DNA of 64,000 bases. Source: an uncultured Lachnospiraceae bacterium. Its GTDB lineage: Bacteria > Bacillota > Clostridia > Lachnospirales > Lachnospiraceae. This document shows positions 44,478-53,968 of the stretch, piece by piece. Positions within the stretch are counted from its first letter, which is position 1, and every line of letters starts with the position of its first letter. The position numbers and the translations under genes are program-made. The stretch covers positions 5,355 to 69,354 of the forward strand of contig CAJUFU010000001.1 in assembly GCA_910585555.1 (NCBI GenBank). Direction: 5' to 3'. Below the pieces are notes generated by a model that saw nothing but the letters and a program-made list of their open reading frames with translations, did not search any database and was not told the origin of the DNA.

Positions 44478-45386
44478 ATGTCCAAAGTATATGAAATGTG
44501 CAATGATGTGGATTCCAAAGAGATTTTAGCCAAAAAGGAGCAGATGACTTTAGAAGAAAGGAAACGGTTGTTAGAAAGCATGAAAAGAGAAGGCGTTATT
44601 TCGGAAAAGGGAAAGAGAAATCACAGAGGAAAGATCGGGAAAACAGTAGGATGGGCGGCAGCGGCGGCAGTGCTTCTGGTGGTAATCATACCGAATGTAT
44701 CCGCTGAGGCGGCGTATGCAATGGAACAGATTCCCATTCTGGGCAGTGTGATCAAAGCGGTAACAATCCGGGAATATCAGTATGAGAGTGAAAATCTTTC
44801 GGCCGATATACAAAAGGTGCAGTTGGAACAGAGCGGCGGCACAGAAAATCTTAAAACCCAAGAGTCTATCACGACTATTAATGAGACGATTGAAGAGATG
44901 ACGAACCGGTTGATTGAAAGATTTGAGGAGCAGGTGGAAGCGGGCGAAGACCATAGAGGAATCTATGTAGATCATGAGGTGGTGACAGATACGGATACAT
45001 GGTTTACCCTTAGGATGAATGTGACGGAAGTTGCAGGAAGTGGTGCGCAGTATCAGTATTATTATCATATTGATAAGACAACGGGTGAAATAGCTTCCCT
45101 AAAGAATCTCTTTCAAGAGGGAGCAGATTTTGTCACGCCAATCAGCGAGAATATTAAAGAACAGATGCGGGAGGCGATGGCAGAAGACGAAATGAAGATA
45201 TATTGGATTGACTCTGAGGAAGATATGGGATTCCAGTTTGAGGCAATTAAGGAGGAGCAGAATTTCTATTTGAATGATAAGGGACAGATTGTAATCTGTT
45301 TTGATGAGTATGAGGTTGCACCTGGTTATATGGGGCTGGTGGAGTTTACGGTGGATGAGGAAGCGGTAGCCGGAATCCTAAAATAA
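44478..45386 (+). CDS. rsiV: RsiV-like anti-sigma factor
   Basis: The 302-aa protein has a cytoplasmic N-terminus (about 1-55) for sigma binding, one membrane helix (about 56-75), and an outer domain of the DUF4163/DUF3298 kind, with YYHIDKTTGEIASLKNLFQ and FYLNDKGQIVICFDEYEVAPGYMG. In Bacillus the outer domain of RsiV binds lysozyme directly and is then cleaved, freeing SigV. The matching C-terminal pattern suggests the same logic here. Target genes such as peptidoglycan O-acetylation are not in the window. Confidence 0.85.
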   Translation: MSKVYEMCNDVDSKEILAKKEQMTLEERKRLLESMKREGVISEKGKRNHRGKIGKTVGWAAAAAVLLVVIIPNVSAEAAYAMEQIPILGSVIKAVTIREYQYESENLSADIQKVQLEQSGGTENLKTQESITTINETIEEMTNRLIERFEEQVEAGEDHRGIYVDHEVVTDTDTWFTLRMNVTEVAGSGAQYQYYYHIDKTTGEIASLKNLFQEGADFVTPISENIKEQMREAMAEDEMKIYWIDSEEDMGFQFEAIKEEQNFYLNDKGQIVICFDEYEVAPGYMGLVEFTVDEEAVAGILK

Positions 45387-45401
45387 TACCACAGGTGGGC
45401 T

Positions 45402-45437
45402 CAGGGCGTATAGACTTGTTTCTATACGCTCTGTTTC
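45402..45437 (+). terminator. Terminator after rsiV
   Basis: CAGGGCGTATAGA (45402-45414) pairs with TCTATACGCTCTG (45421-45433), followed by TTTC. Confidence 0.85.
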
Positions 45438-45556
45438 AGTTGTATATGTTTGGAATAATAAGTCAAACATTTCTTGTGGGAAAGTAAAAATGCTGATACA
45501 ATGTAACAGGCAAGGCAAAAATAACATCAAATTAGGAAAGCGGAATTGAGGCAGCT

Positions 45557-46135
45557 ATGTATATTATCGCAGGTCTGGGAAATCCAGACAGACAGTATCA
45601 GAACACAAGACACAATGTAGGCTTTGATGTGATAGATGTGATTGCAGACAAATATGACATCGCCATGGGAGAGAGGAAGCACAAGGCCATAATCGGTAAA
45701 GGTTATATAGCCGGGCAGAAGGTAGTGTTGGTGAAGCCTCAGACGTATATGAATTTGAGTGGTGAAAGCATAAGGGACGTCATAGACTTTTATAAAGTGG
45801 ACGAGAAGAGTGAGCTCATTGTGATTTCCGATGATGTCAGCCTGGATGTGGGCCGGATTCGGATTCGGAAAAAGGGAAGTGCCGGCGGCCACAATGGGCT
45901 TAAAAATATTATGAAACATCTGGGTCATGATGAGTTTATCAGAATGAGAATGGGCGTGGGAGAAAAACCATCAGGATATGATCTGGCGGATTATGTGCTG
46001 GGGCATTTCACACAAAAAGAACGTGAAGTGATGGATGCAGGAATCCAGAACGCGGCGGCGGCCATAGAGATTATGATCACACAAGGGCCGGAAGCAGCCA
46101 TGAATCTGTATAACAAGAAAGTGCAGGAGGTTTGA
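45557..46135 (+). CDS. pth: Peptidyl-tRNA hydrolase
   Basis: Pth frees tRNA from peptidyl-tRNA that drops off ribosomes. The 192-aa protein has IIAGLGNPDRQYQNTRHNVGF with the catalytic His, the KPQTYMNLSG motif and the DDVSLDVGRIRIRKKGSAGGHNGLK segment. Its stop lies inside the AGGAGG-bearing region before mfd, and the pair is a standard Firmicute operon. Confidence 0.97.
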   Translation: MYIIAGLGNPDRQYQNTRHNVGFDVIDVIADKYDIAMGERKHKAIIGKGYIAGQKVVLVKPQTYMNLSGESIRDVIDFYKVDEKSELIVISDDVSLDVGRIRIRKKGSAGGHNGLKNIMKHLGHDEFIRMRMGVGEKPSGYDLADYVLGHFTQKEREVMDAGIQNAAAAIEIMITQGPEAAMNLYNKKVQEV

Positions 46136-46136
46136 T

Positions 46137-49100
46137 GTGAGGGCATTACTGGCTCCCTTAGAAGAGTTGGGAGAATATGAAGAGATTAAGAAGCTTCTTA
46201 GCAAAGACCAGGCGGCGGTGGGCTTAAGCGGATGTGTGGATTCCCAGAAGCTGCATATGGTCTATGGACTAGGCGAGGGCTTTCGGAATAAGATTATTGT
46301 CACGTTCAATGATCTGAAGGCGAAGGAGCTGTATGAGGATTATCAATTTTATGACAGGAATGTCATGTTTTATCCGGCCAAAGACCTGATTTTCTTTCAG
46401 GCAGACATACACGGCAACCAGCTGACCATGGAGCGTATCAAATGTCTGCGCAGATTGCTGGAAGGCGCGCCGGTGACAGTAATCACCACATATGATGCGC
46501 TGATGGCGCCGCAAGTACCTATAAAGGTCTGGAAAGAGCATGTAATTTCCATTGATAAAAACAGCAGTCTTGTGGAGCGTGATTTGGCGGCCAGTCTTGT
46601 GGAGCTGGGATATGAAAAGAATTATCAGGTGGAAGCACCGGGACAGTTCAGTATCCGGGGCGGGATTGTGGATATTTTTGATCTCACAGAAGAGAACCCG
46701 TATCGGATTGAATTATGGGGAGAAGAGGTAGAATCAATCCGCAGTTTTGATATCTTAAGCCAGCGCTCTATCGAAAAATTAGAGTCCATCACCATCTATC
46801 CTGCTACGGAGATTATTCTGTCCAGGGAGGAGCTTAGGGCTGGTTTGGAGAAGGTGAAGAAAGAAGGAAAGAAGCAGGCGCAGGTGCTCAGAGGGCAGAT
46901 GAAGACGGAAGAGGCTCACCGCATTGAGACGCAGGTGAAGGAACTTGTGGAAGAACTTTTGGAACTTGGCCTTTCCCGAAATGTGGTGAATCTGGAAAGC
47001 TATGTGCGGTACTTTTACGCTGAACTTGAGACCTTTTTGGACTATTTTGAGGGGAAGAACAGCTGTATTTTCCTGGATGAACCGCTCCGCATCAAGGAGC
47101 ACACGGACGCGGTGGAGATGGAATTTCGGGAGAGTATGACACACAGGGTGCAAAAGGGCTATATCCTGCCGGGACAGATGGATATCCTCCTTGGTACGGA
47201 CGAGGTGGGAGCGAAAATCGCGTCCCGCAGAGTGGTCACACTTTCTACCATGGACGGGCGCAATCCCCTTTTTAAGACAGAAAAGAAGTTTGCAGTGCAG
47301 GCGCGGAGCCTTTCATCCTATAATAATAGTTTCGAGTCCCTGGTCAGAGATTTGACGGCCTATAAAAGAAAGGGTTACCGCATCTTGCTTTTGTCCGGGT
47401 CAAGAACCAGAGCCAGGCGCCTTGCGGAAGACTTGCGGGAGCAGGAAATCAGTGCTTTCTATACGGAAGACCCCATGCGGGAGGTACAGCCGGGGGAGGT
47501 TATGACCTATTATGGCAGGGCGCTTAAGGGGTTTGAGTATCCTTTGCTACAGTTTATGGTGATTGCAGAGAGTGATATCTTTGGCGCACCGAAGAAGAAA
47601 AAAAGAAAGAAAAAAATATATGAAGGTCAGAAAATCAATGACTTCAATGGACTGCGGGTGGGGGACTATGTGGTTCATGAGAGCCACGGCCTTGGTATCT
47701 ATCAGGGAATCGAGAAGGTAGAAGTAGATCACATCGTCAAGGATTACATGAAGATATCCTACCGGGACGGCGGCGTTTTATATGTACTGGCTACGGGGCT
47801 GGATGTGATTCAGAAATATGCCTCAGCGGATGCGGGGGCGAAACCGAAGCTTAATAAGCTGGGAACCCAGGAGTGGACAAAGACTAAGTCGAAAGTCCGT
47901 ACCGCAGTAGACGAAGTGGCACAGGATTTGGTGGAACTTTATGCCCTGAGACAGCAGAGCGAGGGCTTTAGATATGGCAAGGATACGGTGTGGCAGAGGG
48001 AGTTCGAGGAAATGTTTCCCTTTGAGGAGACGGAAGACCAGCTTGCGGCGATTGCGGCCACCAAGGACGATATGGAAAGCGGCAAGGTTATGGACCGGCT
48101 GATTTGCGGCGATGTGGGTTACGGCAAGACAGAGATTGCAATCCGCGCCGCCTTCAAGGCAGTGCAGGAGGGCAAACAGGTGGTGTATCTGGTGCCTACG
48201 ACGATTTTAGCCCAGCAGCATTATAATACTTTTATACAGAGGATGAAAGATTTTCCGGTGCGGATAGATCTGCTGTCCAGATTCCGCACGGCGGCGGAGC
48301 AGAAAAAGACCATAGTGGATTTGAAAAAGGGCATGGTGGATATTGTCATCGGCACCCACAGGGTGCTCTCTGCAGATGTTCAGTATAAAGATCTGGGCCT
48401 TCTTATTATTGATGAGGAACAGCGGTTCGGTGTGACACATAAGGAAAAGATTAAGAAGCTCAAAGAGAATGTGGATGTACTGACATTGACGGCAACGCCT
48501 ATTCCCCGGACATTGCATATGAGCCTGGTAGGAATCCGGGATATGAGTGTCTTAGAGGAGGCGCCCGATGAGAGGCAGCCGATTCAGACCTTTGTCTGTG
48601 AATACAATGAAGAATTGGTGCGGGAGGCGATCGTCAGAGAACTGTCCAGGGAGGGGCAGGTTTATTACGTTTATAACCGGGTAAATAATATTGCAGATAT
48701 TGCGGTATCCATCCAGAAGCTGGTGCCGGAGGCTAATGTGGCTTTTGCCCATGGGCAGATGAAGGAGGCGGAACTGGAGCGGATTATGTACGACTTCATC
48801 AATGGGGAGATAGATGTATTGGTGGCTACCACCATCATTGAGACGGGGCTCGATATTTCCAATGTGAATACTATGATCATACATGATTCCGATCAGATGG
48901 GGTTATCTCAGCTTTATCAGCTCAGAGGCCGCGTAGGGCGTTCCAATCGTACGGCGTATGCTTTCTTGATGTATCGGAGAAATAAGCTGCTTAAAGAAGT
49001 GGCTGAAAAGCGTTTGGAAGCTATTCGGGAGTTTACGGAGCTTGGCAGCGGTTTTAAGATTGCCATGCGCGATTTGGAAATCCGGGGTGCAGGAACCTTA

Positions 49101-49676
49101 TTGGGGCGCAGCCAGCATGGACATATGCAGGCAGTTGGCTATGATCTGTATTGCAAGATGTTAAATGAGGCGGTGAAGAATCTGAAAGGGATTCCTACCC
49201 TGGAAGACTTTAATACGGTCATTGATGTGGATGTGGACGCTTATATTCCGCCCTCTTATATTGTCAATGAGGTGCAGAAACTGGATATTTATAAGCGGAT
49301 TGCCGGGATTGAGGACGAGAGAGAATGCGAGGACATGCGGGAGGAACTTTTAGACCGCTTCGGAGAGATACCCAAATCAGCGGAGAATCTTCTGCGCATT
49401 GCCCTGATCAGATCTCATGCGCATAGACTCTATATGCCGGAAGTGAAGGGCAAAAATGAGATGATACGCTTTATCCTGCGCATGGATGCGCCTATCAGAG
49501 TGGAGAATATTCCTACCCTGATAGGGGCCTATGATGGCAAAATGAAGTTTGATCCTAAAGGAACACCCACATTCAGCCTGCGTTATAAAAAATGCGGTGT
49601 GATCGAGAAAGACGAAGAACTGCTGCTTGCGTTGACGGAAGGGGCCCTGGCCAAGATGGAGGAACTGTTTTTGTAG
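46137..49676 (+). CDS. mfd: Transcription-repair coupling factor
   Basis: Mfd removes stalled RNA polymerase from DNA lesions and recruits UvrA. The 1179-aa protein has UvrB-like N-terminal domains (about 20-420), the RNA-polymerase-interacting domain (GDYVVHESHGLGIYQGIEKV, about 505-580) and an SF2 motor with Walker A CGDVGYGKTEIA near residue 660, DEEQRFG near residue 760 and QLRGRVGRS near residue 925. GTG 46137 starts 1 bp after pth, with AGGAGG upstream. Confidence 0.97.
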   Translation: MRALLAPLEELGEYEEIKKLLSKDQAAVGLSGCVDSQKLHMVYGLGEGFRNKIIVTFNDLKAKELYEDYQFYDRNVMFYPAKDLIFFQADIHGNQLTMERIKCLRRLLEGAPVTVITTYDALMAPQVPIKVWKEHVISIDKNSSLVERDLAASLVELGYEKNYQVEAPGQFSIRGGIVDIFDLTEENPYRIELWGEEVESIRSFDILSQRSIEKLESITIYPATEIILSREELRAGLEKVKKEGKKQAQVLRGQMKTEEAHRIETQVKELVEELLELGLSRNVVNLESYVRYFYAELETFLDYFEGKNSCIFLDEPLRIKEHTDAVEMEFRESMTHRVQKGYILPGQMDILLGTDEVGAKIASRRVVTLSTMDGRNPLFKTEKKFAVQARSLSSYNNSFESLVRDLTAYKRKGYRILLLSGSRTRARRLAEDLREQEISAFYTEDPMREVQPGEVMTYYGRALKGFEYPLLQFMVIAESDIFGAPKKKKRKKKIYEGQKINDFNGLRVGDYVVHESHGLGIYQGIEKVEVDHIVKDYMKISYRDGGVLYVLATGLDVIQKYASADAGAKPKLNKLGTQEWTKTKSKVRTAVDEVAQDLVELYALRQQSEGFRYGKDTVWQREFEEMFPFEETEDQLAAIAATKDDMESGKVMDRLICGDVGYGKTEIAIRAAFKAVQEGKQVVYLVPTTILAQQHYNTFIQRMKDFPVRIDLLSRFRTAAEQKKTIVDLKKGMVDIVIGTHRVLSADVQYKDLGLLIIDEEQRFGVTHKEKIKKLKENVDVLTLTATPIPRTLHMSLVGIRDMSVLEEAPDERQPIQTFVCEYNEELVREAIVRELSREGQVYYVYNRVNNIADIAVSIQKLVPEANVAFAHGQMKEAELERIMYDFINGEIDVLVATTIIETGLDISNVNTMIIHDSDQMGLSQLYQLRGRVGRSNRTAYAFLMYRRNKLLKEVAEKRLEAIREFTELGSGFKIAMRDLEIRGAGTLLGRSQHGHMQAVGYDLYCKMLNEAVKNLKGIPTLEDFNTVIDVDVDAYIPPSYIVNEVQKLDIYKRIAGIEDERECEDMREELLDRFGEIPKSAENLLRIALIRSHAHRLYMPEVKGKNEMIRFILRMDAPIRVENIPTLIGAYDGKMKFDPKGTPTFSLRYKKCGVIEKDEELLLALTEGALAKMEELFL

Positions 49677-49716
49677 GAAACTGGAATGGAATAAAAGGCT
49701 GGATAAAAAAAGACTG

Positions 49717-49746
49717 TTGCATATTTCTCAATCAGTATGATATAGT
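49717..49746 (+). promoter_or_regulatory. Promoter of the Cys-rich protein gene
   Basis: TTGCAT (49717-49722) and TATAGT (49741-49746) are 18 bp apart, about 55 bp before ATG 49802. Confidence 0.65.
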
Positions 49747-49801
49747 GGACGTAATTGTGAAATCATAGGGAAAAATTATGGGAAATATGGAGGTAGTAAA
49801 A

Positions 49802-50245
49802 ATGGCTGAGGAACATAAGAAAGGATTAAATGCCAAGCTGGTAGGAGATGATCTGGAGAATTGCTGCCGGAAAGCAGATGTCTGCGGCCAGTGTCAAAAA
49901 GATGACTGTATCATAGGGTATGGAAAGCAGTGTATCAACAATTATAAGAAAGAGCCAAGGAAGGAAGTTATCAATGGAATGGAGAAAATTCCGGTAATGG
50001 ACTTTAAGCTGTTTGACGAAGTGGAGCTGGAAACGGCGATTGCACACATTTTGAAGGAGTGTAAAGACTGTAAACAAGAGCATACGGAAGACTGCATCAT
50101 TAATGTCATACGCAGCTGCTATGAAGTAGGACTGCTGGGGGACGTGCAGCCGTATGAGGGCAGCGCATTGCAGTATCTAATCTATTTAAAAAATAATTTT
50201 CCTGATAAAGCTCTTTGCATTGCAGATGCATATAACAAGGGGTAG
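49802..50245 (+). CDS. Cysteine-rich hypothetical protein, possible metal binder
   Basis: The 147-aa product has two Cys clusters: CCRKADVCGQCQKDDC with a further Cys in KQC (about 21-45), and CKDCKQEHTEDC with a later Cys (about 88-110). The spacing resembles iron-sulfur or zinc sites but matches no family I know. ATG 49802 was chosen because GGAGG lies 8 nt upstream; the frame is open from 49778. It has its own promoter and terminator, so it is a single-gene unit. Confidence 0.75.
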   Translation: MAEEHKKGLNAKLVGDDLENCCRKADVCGQCQKDDCIIGYGKQCINNYKKEPRKEVINGMEKIPVMDFKLFDEVELETAIAHILKECKDCKQEHTEDCIINVIRSCYEVGLLGDVQPYEGSALQYLIYLKNNFPDKALCIADAYNKG

Positions 50246-50294
50246 ATGCCAAAGAAACGGCAGGATATTGTTTGTGGAAAAAAAGGATACATAT

Positions 50295-50337
50295 TGCTGA
50301 CAATGATTTCCGACAGGATTTCGTTGTCAGCATTTTT
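50295..50337 (+). terminator. Terminator after the Cys-rich protein gene
   Basis: TGCTGACAA (50295-50303) pairs with TTGTCAGCA (50324-50332), followed by TTTTT. Beyond it, up to 50640, the DNA is AT-rich and holds only unconvincing minus-strand reading frames. Confidence 0.88.
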
Positions 50338-50656
50338 GCGACAGTTTGGTCTTGTAATACTCTGTTTTTATAGCTTTTTCGAAATCTTTTAAAATATTCT
50401 TGCAAATATCTGCTTTGTGTTTTATAATAAACGAAACATTGACAGATTTTCTGAATCTGTTAAAAGTATCCAGGGAAAAGTTTTGAAAAAACTTCTCCGT
50501 CTTAAAAAGATTCTTTCCGATCATCGGAAACAATCCCTTACTAATTGATGTTGAGTTGAATGAAGAGTTTCTTTGCGGTTATCTGTTTGGCTTGTCTATT
50601 AATCTGGAGATGATCTGCTATTCTTAGACTTTTATTTGATATTGCCGGGATTTCTC

Positions 50657-50685
50657 TTGTATTCAGTTCAATAAAACTGTATAAT
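50657..50685 (+). promoter_or_regulatory. Promoter-like pair abutting the Rpn ribosome binding site
   Basis: TTGTAT (50657-50662) and TATAAT (50680-50685) are 17 bp apart, but GGAGG (50686-50690) follows at once and the ATG is at 50698. A start 6-7 nt after the -10 would leave out the binding site and give a nearly leaderless mRNA. Confidence 0.4.
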
Positions 50686-50697
50686 GGAGGAAAATAT

Positions 50698-51621
50698 ATG
50701 GCAAAACGAAACAAGAAGAAGTGGTACAGACACGGAAGCTGGTGGAGGAGACTTTGGTTTAACCGCAAGTACAAGGATGTTCTTTTCAGACATCTTTTTC
50801 GGGACAAACAGGACCTATTGGAGCTTTACAATGCCTTAAATAATAGTACATACGAAAATCCCGAAGAATTGGAAGTAATCACTATGGAGGATGTGATTTT
50901 CATGAAGATGAAGAACGATTTGTCCTTTATCATTGGAAGTCATTTGAATCTTTATGAGCATCAGAGTACTTGGAATCCCAATATGCCGCTACGGGGACTG
51001 CTATATTTTGCACAGCAGTTTGAAGGATTGGTAAATGTTCGTGGGGATGATATCTATGGGAAAGGACGGATAGAACTTCCGACGCCGGTGTATATTGTTT
51101 TCTATAATGGAAGTGGTATGCATGGTGATAGTCTGATGCTATATTTGTCGGATTCTTTTTCATCGGGACGTGGCAAAGGGTGTCTGGAGTGTACCTGTGA
51201 GGTTCTTAACATCAACCGTGGGCATAATCGTGCGCTGATGGATAAATGCCACCGGCTATGGGAGTACTCTGAGTTGTCGTCCGAAATTGAAGAGAACATT
51301 GGGAAAGGAATGCGGCGGGAGGAAGCGGTACATACCGCTGTGGATACCTGCATTGAGAGAGGAATCCTTAAGGATATCCTGTTAGCAGAGAAAGGGATGG
51401 TACTGCATATGCTTTTAACGGAATATGATGAGAAGAAGCATTTGAAGAATACCTTTGAAGAGGGACGTAAAGAGGGTTTGGAGGAAGGTATAGAAAGAAA
51501 GCTCAGTGACCAGGTTCAGAAAAAAATTGCCAAGGGCAAAACCATCTTGGAAATTGCCGAGGAACTGGAAGAGGAGATATCTGTTATTGAACGGCTGGTT
51601 TCCCGTAATAGAAAATCCTGA
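50698..51621 (+). CDS. Rpn-family (PD-(D/E)XK) recombination-promoting nuclease / putative transposase
   Basis: The 307-aa protein belongs to the Rpn/YhgA-like family, common in many copies in gut Clostridia. Seen are KYKDVLFRHLFRDKQDLLELYNAL (about 24-47), the nuclease core with DLSFIIGSHLNLYEHQST, and PVYIVFYNG, followed by a helical C-terminus with the EGRKEGLEEGIE repeat. Family members promote RecA-independent recombination. A basic extension of about 20 residues precedes the core. Likely accessory DNA. Confidence 0.85.
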   Translation: MAKRNKKKWYRHGSWWRRLWFNRKYKDVLFRHLFRDKQDLLELYNALNNSTYENPEELEVITMEDVIFMKMKNDLSFIIGSHLNLYEHQSTWNPNMPLRGLLYFAQQFEGLVNVRGDDIYGKGRIELPTPVYIVFYNGSGMHGDSLMLYLSDSFSSGRGKGCLECTCEVLNINRGHNRALMDKCHRLWEYSELSSEIEENIGKGMRREEAVHTAVDTCIERGILKDILLAEKGMVLHMLLTEYDEKKHLKNTFEEGRKEGLEEGIERKLSDQVQKKIAKGKTILEIAEELEEEISVIERLVSRNRKS

Positions 51622-51637
51622 AAGGAACTAAGCACTT

Positions 51638-52774
51638 ATGATCTATCTTGACAATGCGGCAACCACCAGGACTGCACCTGGGGTGGTGGAGGCGATGCTG
51701 CCATATTTTAGCGAGCATTATGGAAACGCCGGCAGTATATACGGGCTGGGGAGCAAAAGCAAAAGCGCGCTCAATAAGGCCAGGGAGACCATTGCCGGGA
51801 CGCTGGGAGCACAGGCCAATGAGATTTATTTTACGGCGGGCGGCACCGAATCGGATAATTGGGCGCTTAAAGCGGTATACGAGTCCTGTTGCAGCAAAGG
51901 CAGACACATTATTACGTCTAAGGTTGAGCATCATGCTGTTTTGCATACTTGTGAGTATCTGGAAGAGCGTGGTGCCCAGATAACTTATCTGGATGTGACG
52001 CAGGATGGGCTGATTAGTCTGGAGCAATTAAAGAAGGCAATCCGTCCGGATACTATTCTGATTTCTATTATGTATGCCAATAACGAGATAGGCACCATAG
52101 AGCCGATTGAAGAAATCGGAGAGGTTGCCAGAGAACATGGCATTCTTTTTCATACAGACGGGGTGCAGGCCTATGGACATCTGCCGATTGCGGTGGATAA
52201 GCTGCATATCGACCTTTTCTCTGCCAGCGGACATAAATTTAACGGGCCTAAAGGAGTGGGTTTTCTCTATGTGAATAGGAAGACAACACTGTGTTCCTTC
52301 ATACATGGCGGGCAGCAGGAGCGGGGCAGACGCGCAGGGACAGAGAATGTTCCGGGGATTGTGGGCATTGCGGCAGCGGCGAAACAGGCGGCGCTTCGTA
52401 TGGAAGAAAGGGCAGCAACAGAGAGAAGGATGCGGGATTACCTGATTGCGCGTATCAAAGAAAGGATTCCGGGGGCACAGTTGACTGGACACAAGTCGAT
52501 GCGACTGCCGGGACATGCCAGTTTTTGTTTTGAGGGTATAGAGGGGGAGTCTGCGCTGATCATGTTGGATATGCAAGGCATCTGTGCATCTGGCGGTTCT
52601 GCGTGTACCACCGGGAATCCGGGACCGTCCCATGTATTGCAGGCGGCAGGAATCCCAGAGAAGCTGGCAAGGGGGGCGCTTAGGTTTTCGCTGAGCGAGG
52701 AAAATACCCTGGAAGAATTGGACGTGGTGGTGGAGGAGCTTTCTGGCATTGTGGAGAAACTGCGGGGAATATGA
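51638..52774 (+). CDS. Cysteine desulfurase, NifS/IscS family
   Basis: The PLP enzyme removes sulfur from cysteine for iron-sulfur clusters or thio-modified tRNA. The 378-aa protein has the N-terminus MIYLDNAATTRTAPGVVEAM, the HHAVL segment, the PLP lysine in SASGHKFNGPKG near residue 201, and the sulfur-accepting Cys in ASGGSACTTG near residue 325. No IscU or ThiI gene is beside it, so the acceptor pathway is open. Confidence 0.93.
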   Translation: MIYLDNAATTRTAPGVVEAMLPYFSEHYGNAGSIYGLGSKSKSALNKARETIAGTLGAQANEIYFTAGGTESDNWALKAVYESCCSKGRHIITSKVEHHAVLHTCEYLEERGAQITYLDVTQDGLISLEQLKKAIRPDTILISIMYANNEIGTIEPIEEIGEVAREHGILFHTDGVQAYGHLPIAVDKLHIDLFSASGHKFNGPKGVGFLYVNRKTTLCSFIHGGQQERGRRAGTENVPGIVGIAAAAKQAALRMEERAATERRMRDYLIARIKERIPGAQLTGHKSMRLPGHASFCFEGIEGESALIMLDMQGICASGGSACTTGNPGPSHVLQAAGIPEKLARGALRFSLSEENTLEELDVVVEELSGIVEKLRGI

Positions 52775-52884
52775 GCTATATTCGGTTTTTATTGTGGTAA
52801 GAACATCTGCAATGGGTTGGGCGGCTGTCCTGCAACAGCAGTTTGCAATGGCTCCCGGAATGTCTTAGCGCATTAGTGAGGAAT

Positions 52885-53778
52885 TCATTCCGTTGTATCC
52901 AAGATGTCGCCTTTCAGAATATGATTATAACGAATAGAACTGCCATCCTTCCACATCTGAACTTCGCCTTCCTCGATCCAGGAGTATGGGCCGACATAGT
53001 GCAAGGTGACAATGTTTCCCTCTGCATTTTCCACACCTTCCGTACATTCAAACAAACAGTAATTGGTATCGCCCACTTCCATGCAGAAACTGTCAGATTC
53101 TGCATAGTAGGCTTCTTCCATGCCTTTGCCGCCTTTCATTACAAATTCATCATAAGTAAGCCCAATCTTTTCTTGGAGAAGACTGCTCACAGCCGTCTTG
53201 TCCATGACAAAAAAGTCTGTGTACAATTCATCCCTTCCATTCCGTTTTAAAAAAGCCTGTATTTCTGCCTCTGTGCCATCCCGGGAAATGCCCGCGCCGC
53301 TATAGAATACTTCATAAAGATTGATATCAGTAGGCTTATCCCAATCAGACATTAAAAAACCGTAATTAGAAAAATCCTGTATTATTTCCGTATAGGTCTG
53401 CAATTCTGCCGGGGTTAGTTTTCGGTCAGTGAGAGAATCTTCTGTTGATACATCGTCTGGCTGTTCGGGGGAATCTACAAGAGAGCTTTCGTCTTCTGAT
53501 GCAGTCGCTATCTGATTGGTGTTTTCGCTTTCCGAGGCTGAGGGCACCTGAAAGGATTTCCCGCTTTCTGTCAGGTCAGGTATTTCCTGAGAAGCTTTGC
53601 CCCGTTCCGTTGGATTAGAGTCGGCGGCTTGTGAATTGTCAGGATACTGGTCTGCTGTGTTGGCGTTACTGCCGGTTTGCGATGGTTCCTCTGCCTTGCT
53701 GCAGCCGGTACATATACCAAGTCCACAGATGACGAATGTGATTGTCAGATATTTTTGAATGTTTGTATATTTTTGCAT
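52885..53778 (-). CDS. Probable lipoprotein with Ser/Glu-rich linker
   Basis: The 297-aa product has a signal peptide ending ICGLGICTGC, a lipobox-like end with an unusual Cys at -3. It is followed by a long Ser/Glu/Asn/Thr-rich spacer (about 27-115) and a globular C-terminal domain (about 120-297) of unknown kind, with IIQDFSNYGFLMSDWDKP and TLHYVGPYSWIEEGEV. It is likely attached to the outer face of the membrane. Function unknown. AGGAGGTATCTTATG overlaps the start. Confidence 0.78.
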   Translation of the reverse strand: MQKYTNIQKYLTITFVICGLGICTGCSKAEEPSQTGSNANTADQYPDNSQAADSNPTERGKASQEIPDLTESGKSFQVPSASESENTNQIATASEDESSLVDSPEQPDDVSTEDSLTDRKLTPAELQTYTEIIQDFSNYGFLMSDWDKPTDINLYEVFYSGAGISRDGTEAEIQAFLKRNGRDELYTDFFVMDKTAVSSLLQEKIGLTYDEFVMKGGKGMEEAYYAESDSFCMEVGDTNYCLFECTEGVENAEGNIVTLHYVGPYSWIEEGEVQMWKDGSSIRYNHILKGDILDTTE

Positions 53779-53867
53779 AAGATACCTCCTGTTTTTGCAA
53801 CGGCTTTCATAGATTCGTTGAACATATCTGATTATAGCACTATAAAATAAGGTTTTATAGATTTATT

Positions 53868-53910
53868 TTGAAAAATCTGTCTGCCGGTTTATAGTCCGAA
53901 ATATGGGACT
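53868..53910 (+). promoter_or_regulatory. Promoter with overlapping inverted repeat before the 33-aa gene
   Basis: TTGAAA (53868-53873) and TATAGT (53890-53895) are 16 bp apart. AGTCC (53893-53897) and GGACT (53906-53910) form an inverted repeat across the expected start point, which could be an operator. Confidence 0.5.
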
Positions 53911-53968
53911 CTATATGTGCTATCCTTTTAAAGAACAAAAGTTCGATAAAAGACAGGAGGACAGTATT

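Noticed and set aside
50327..50807. Two minus-strand frames of 68 and 88 aa overlapping a terminator and the Rpn gene
   Set aside because: They overlap a clear plus-strand terminator and coding region. The binding sites are poor and no homology is recognised. Kept only as a possible relic in a finding.
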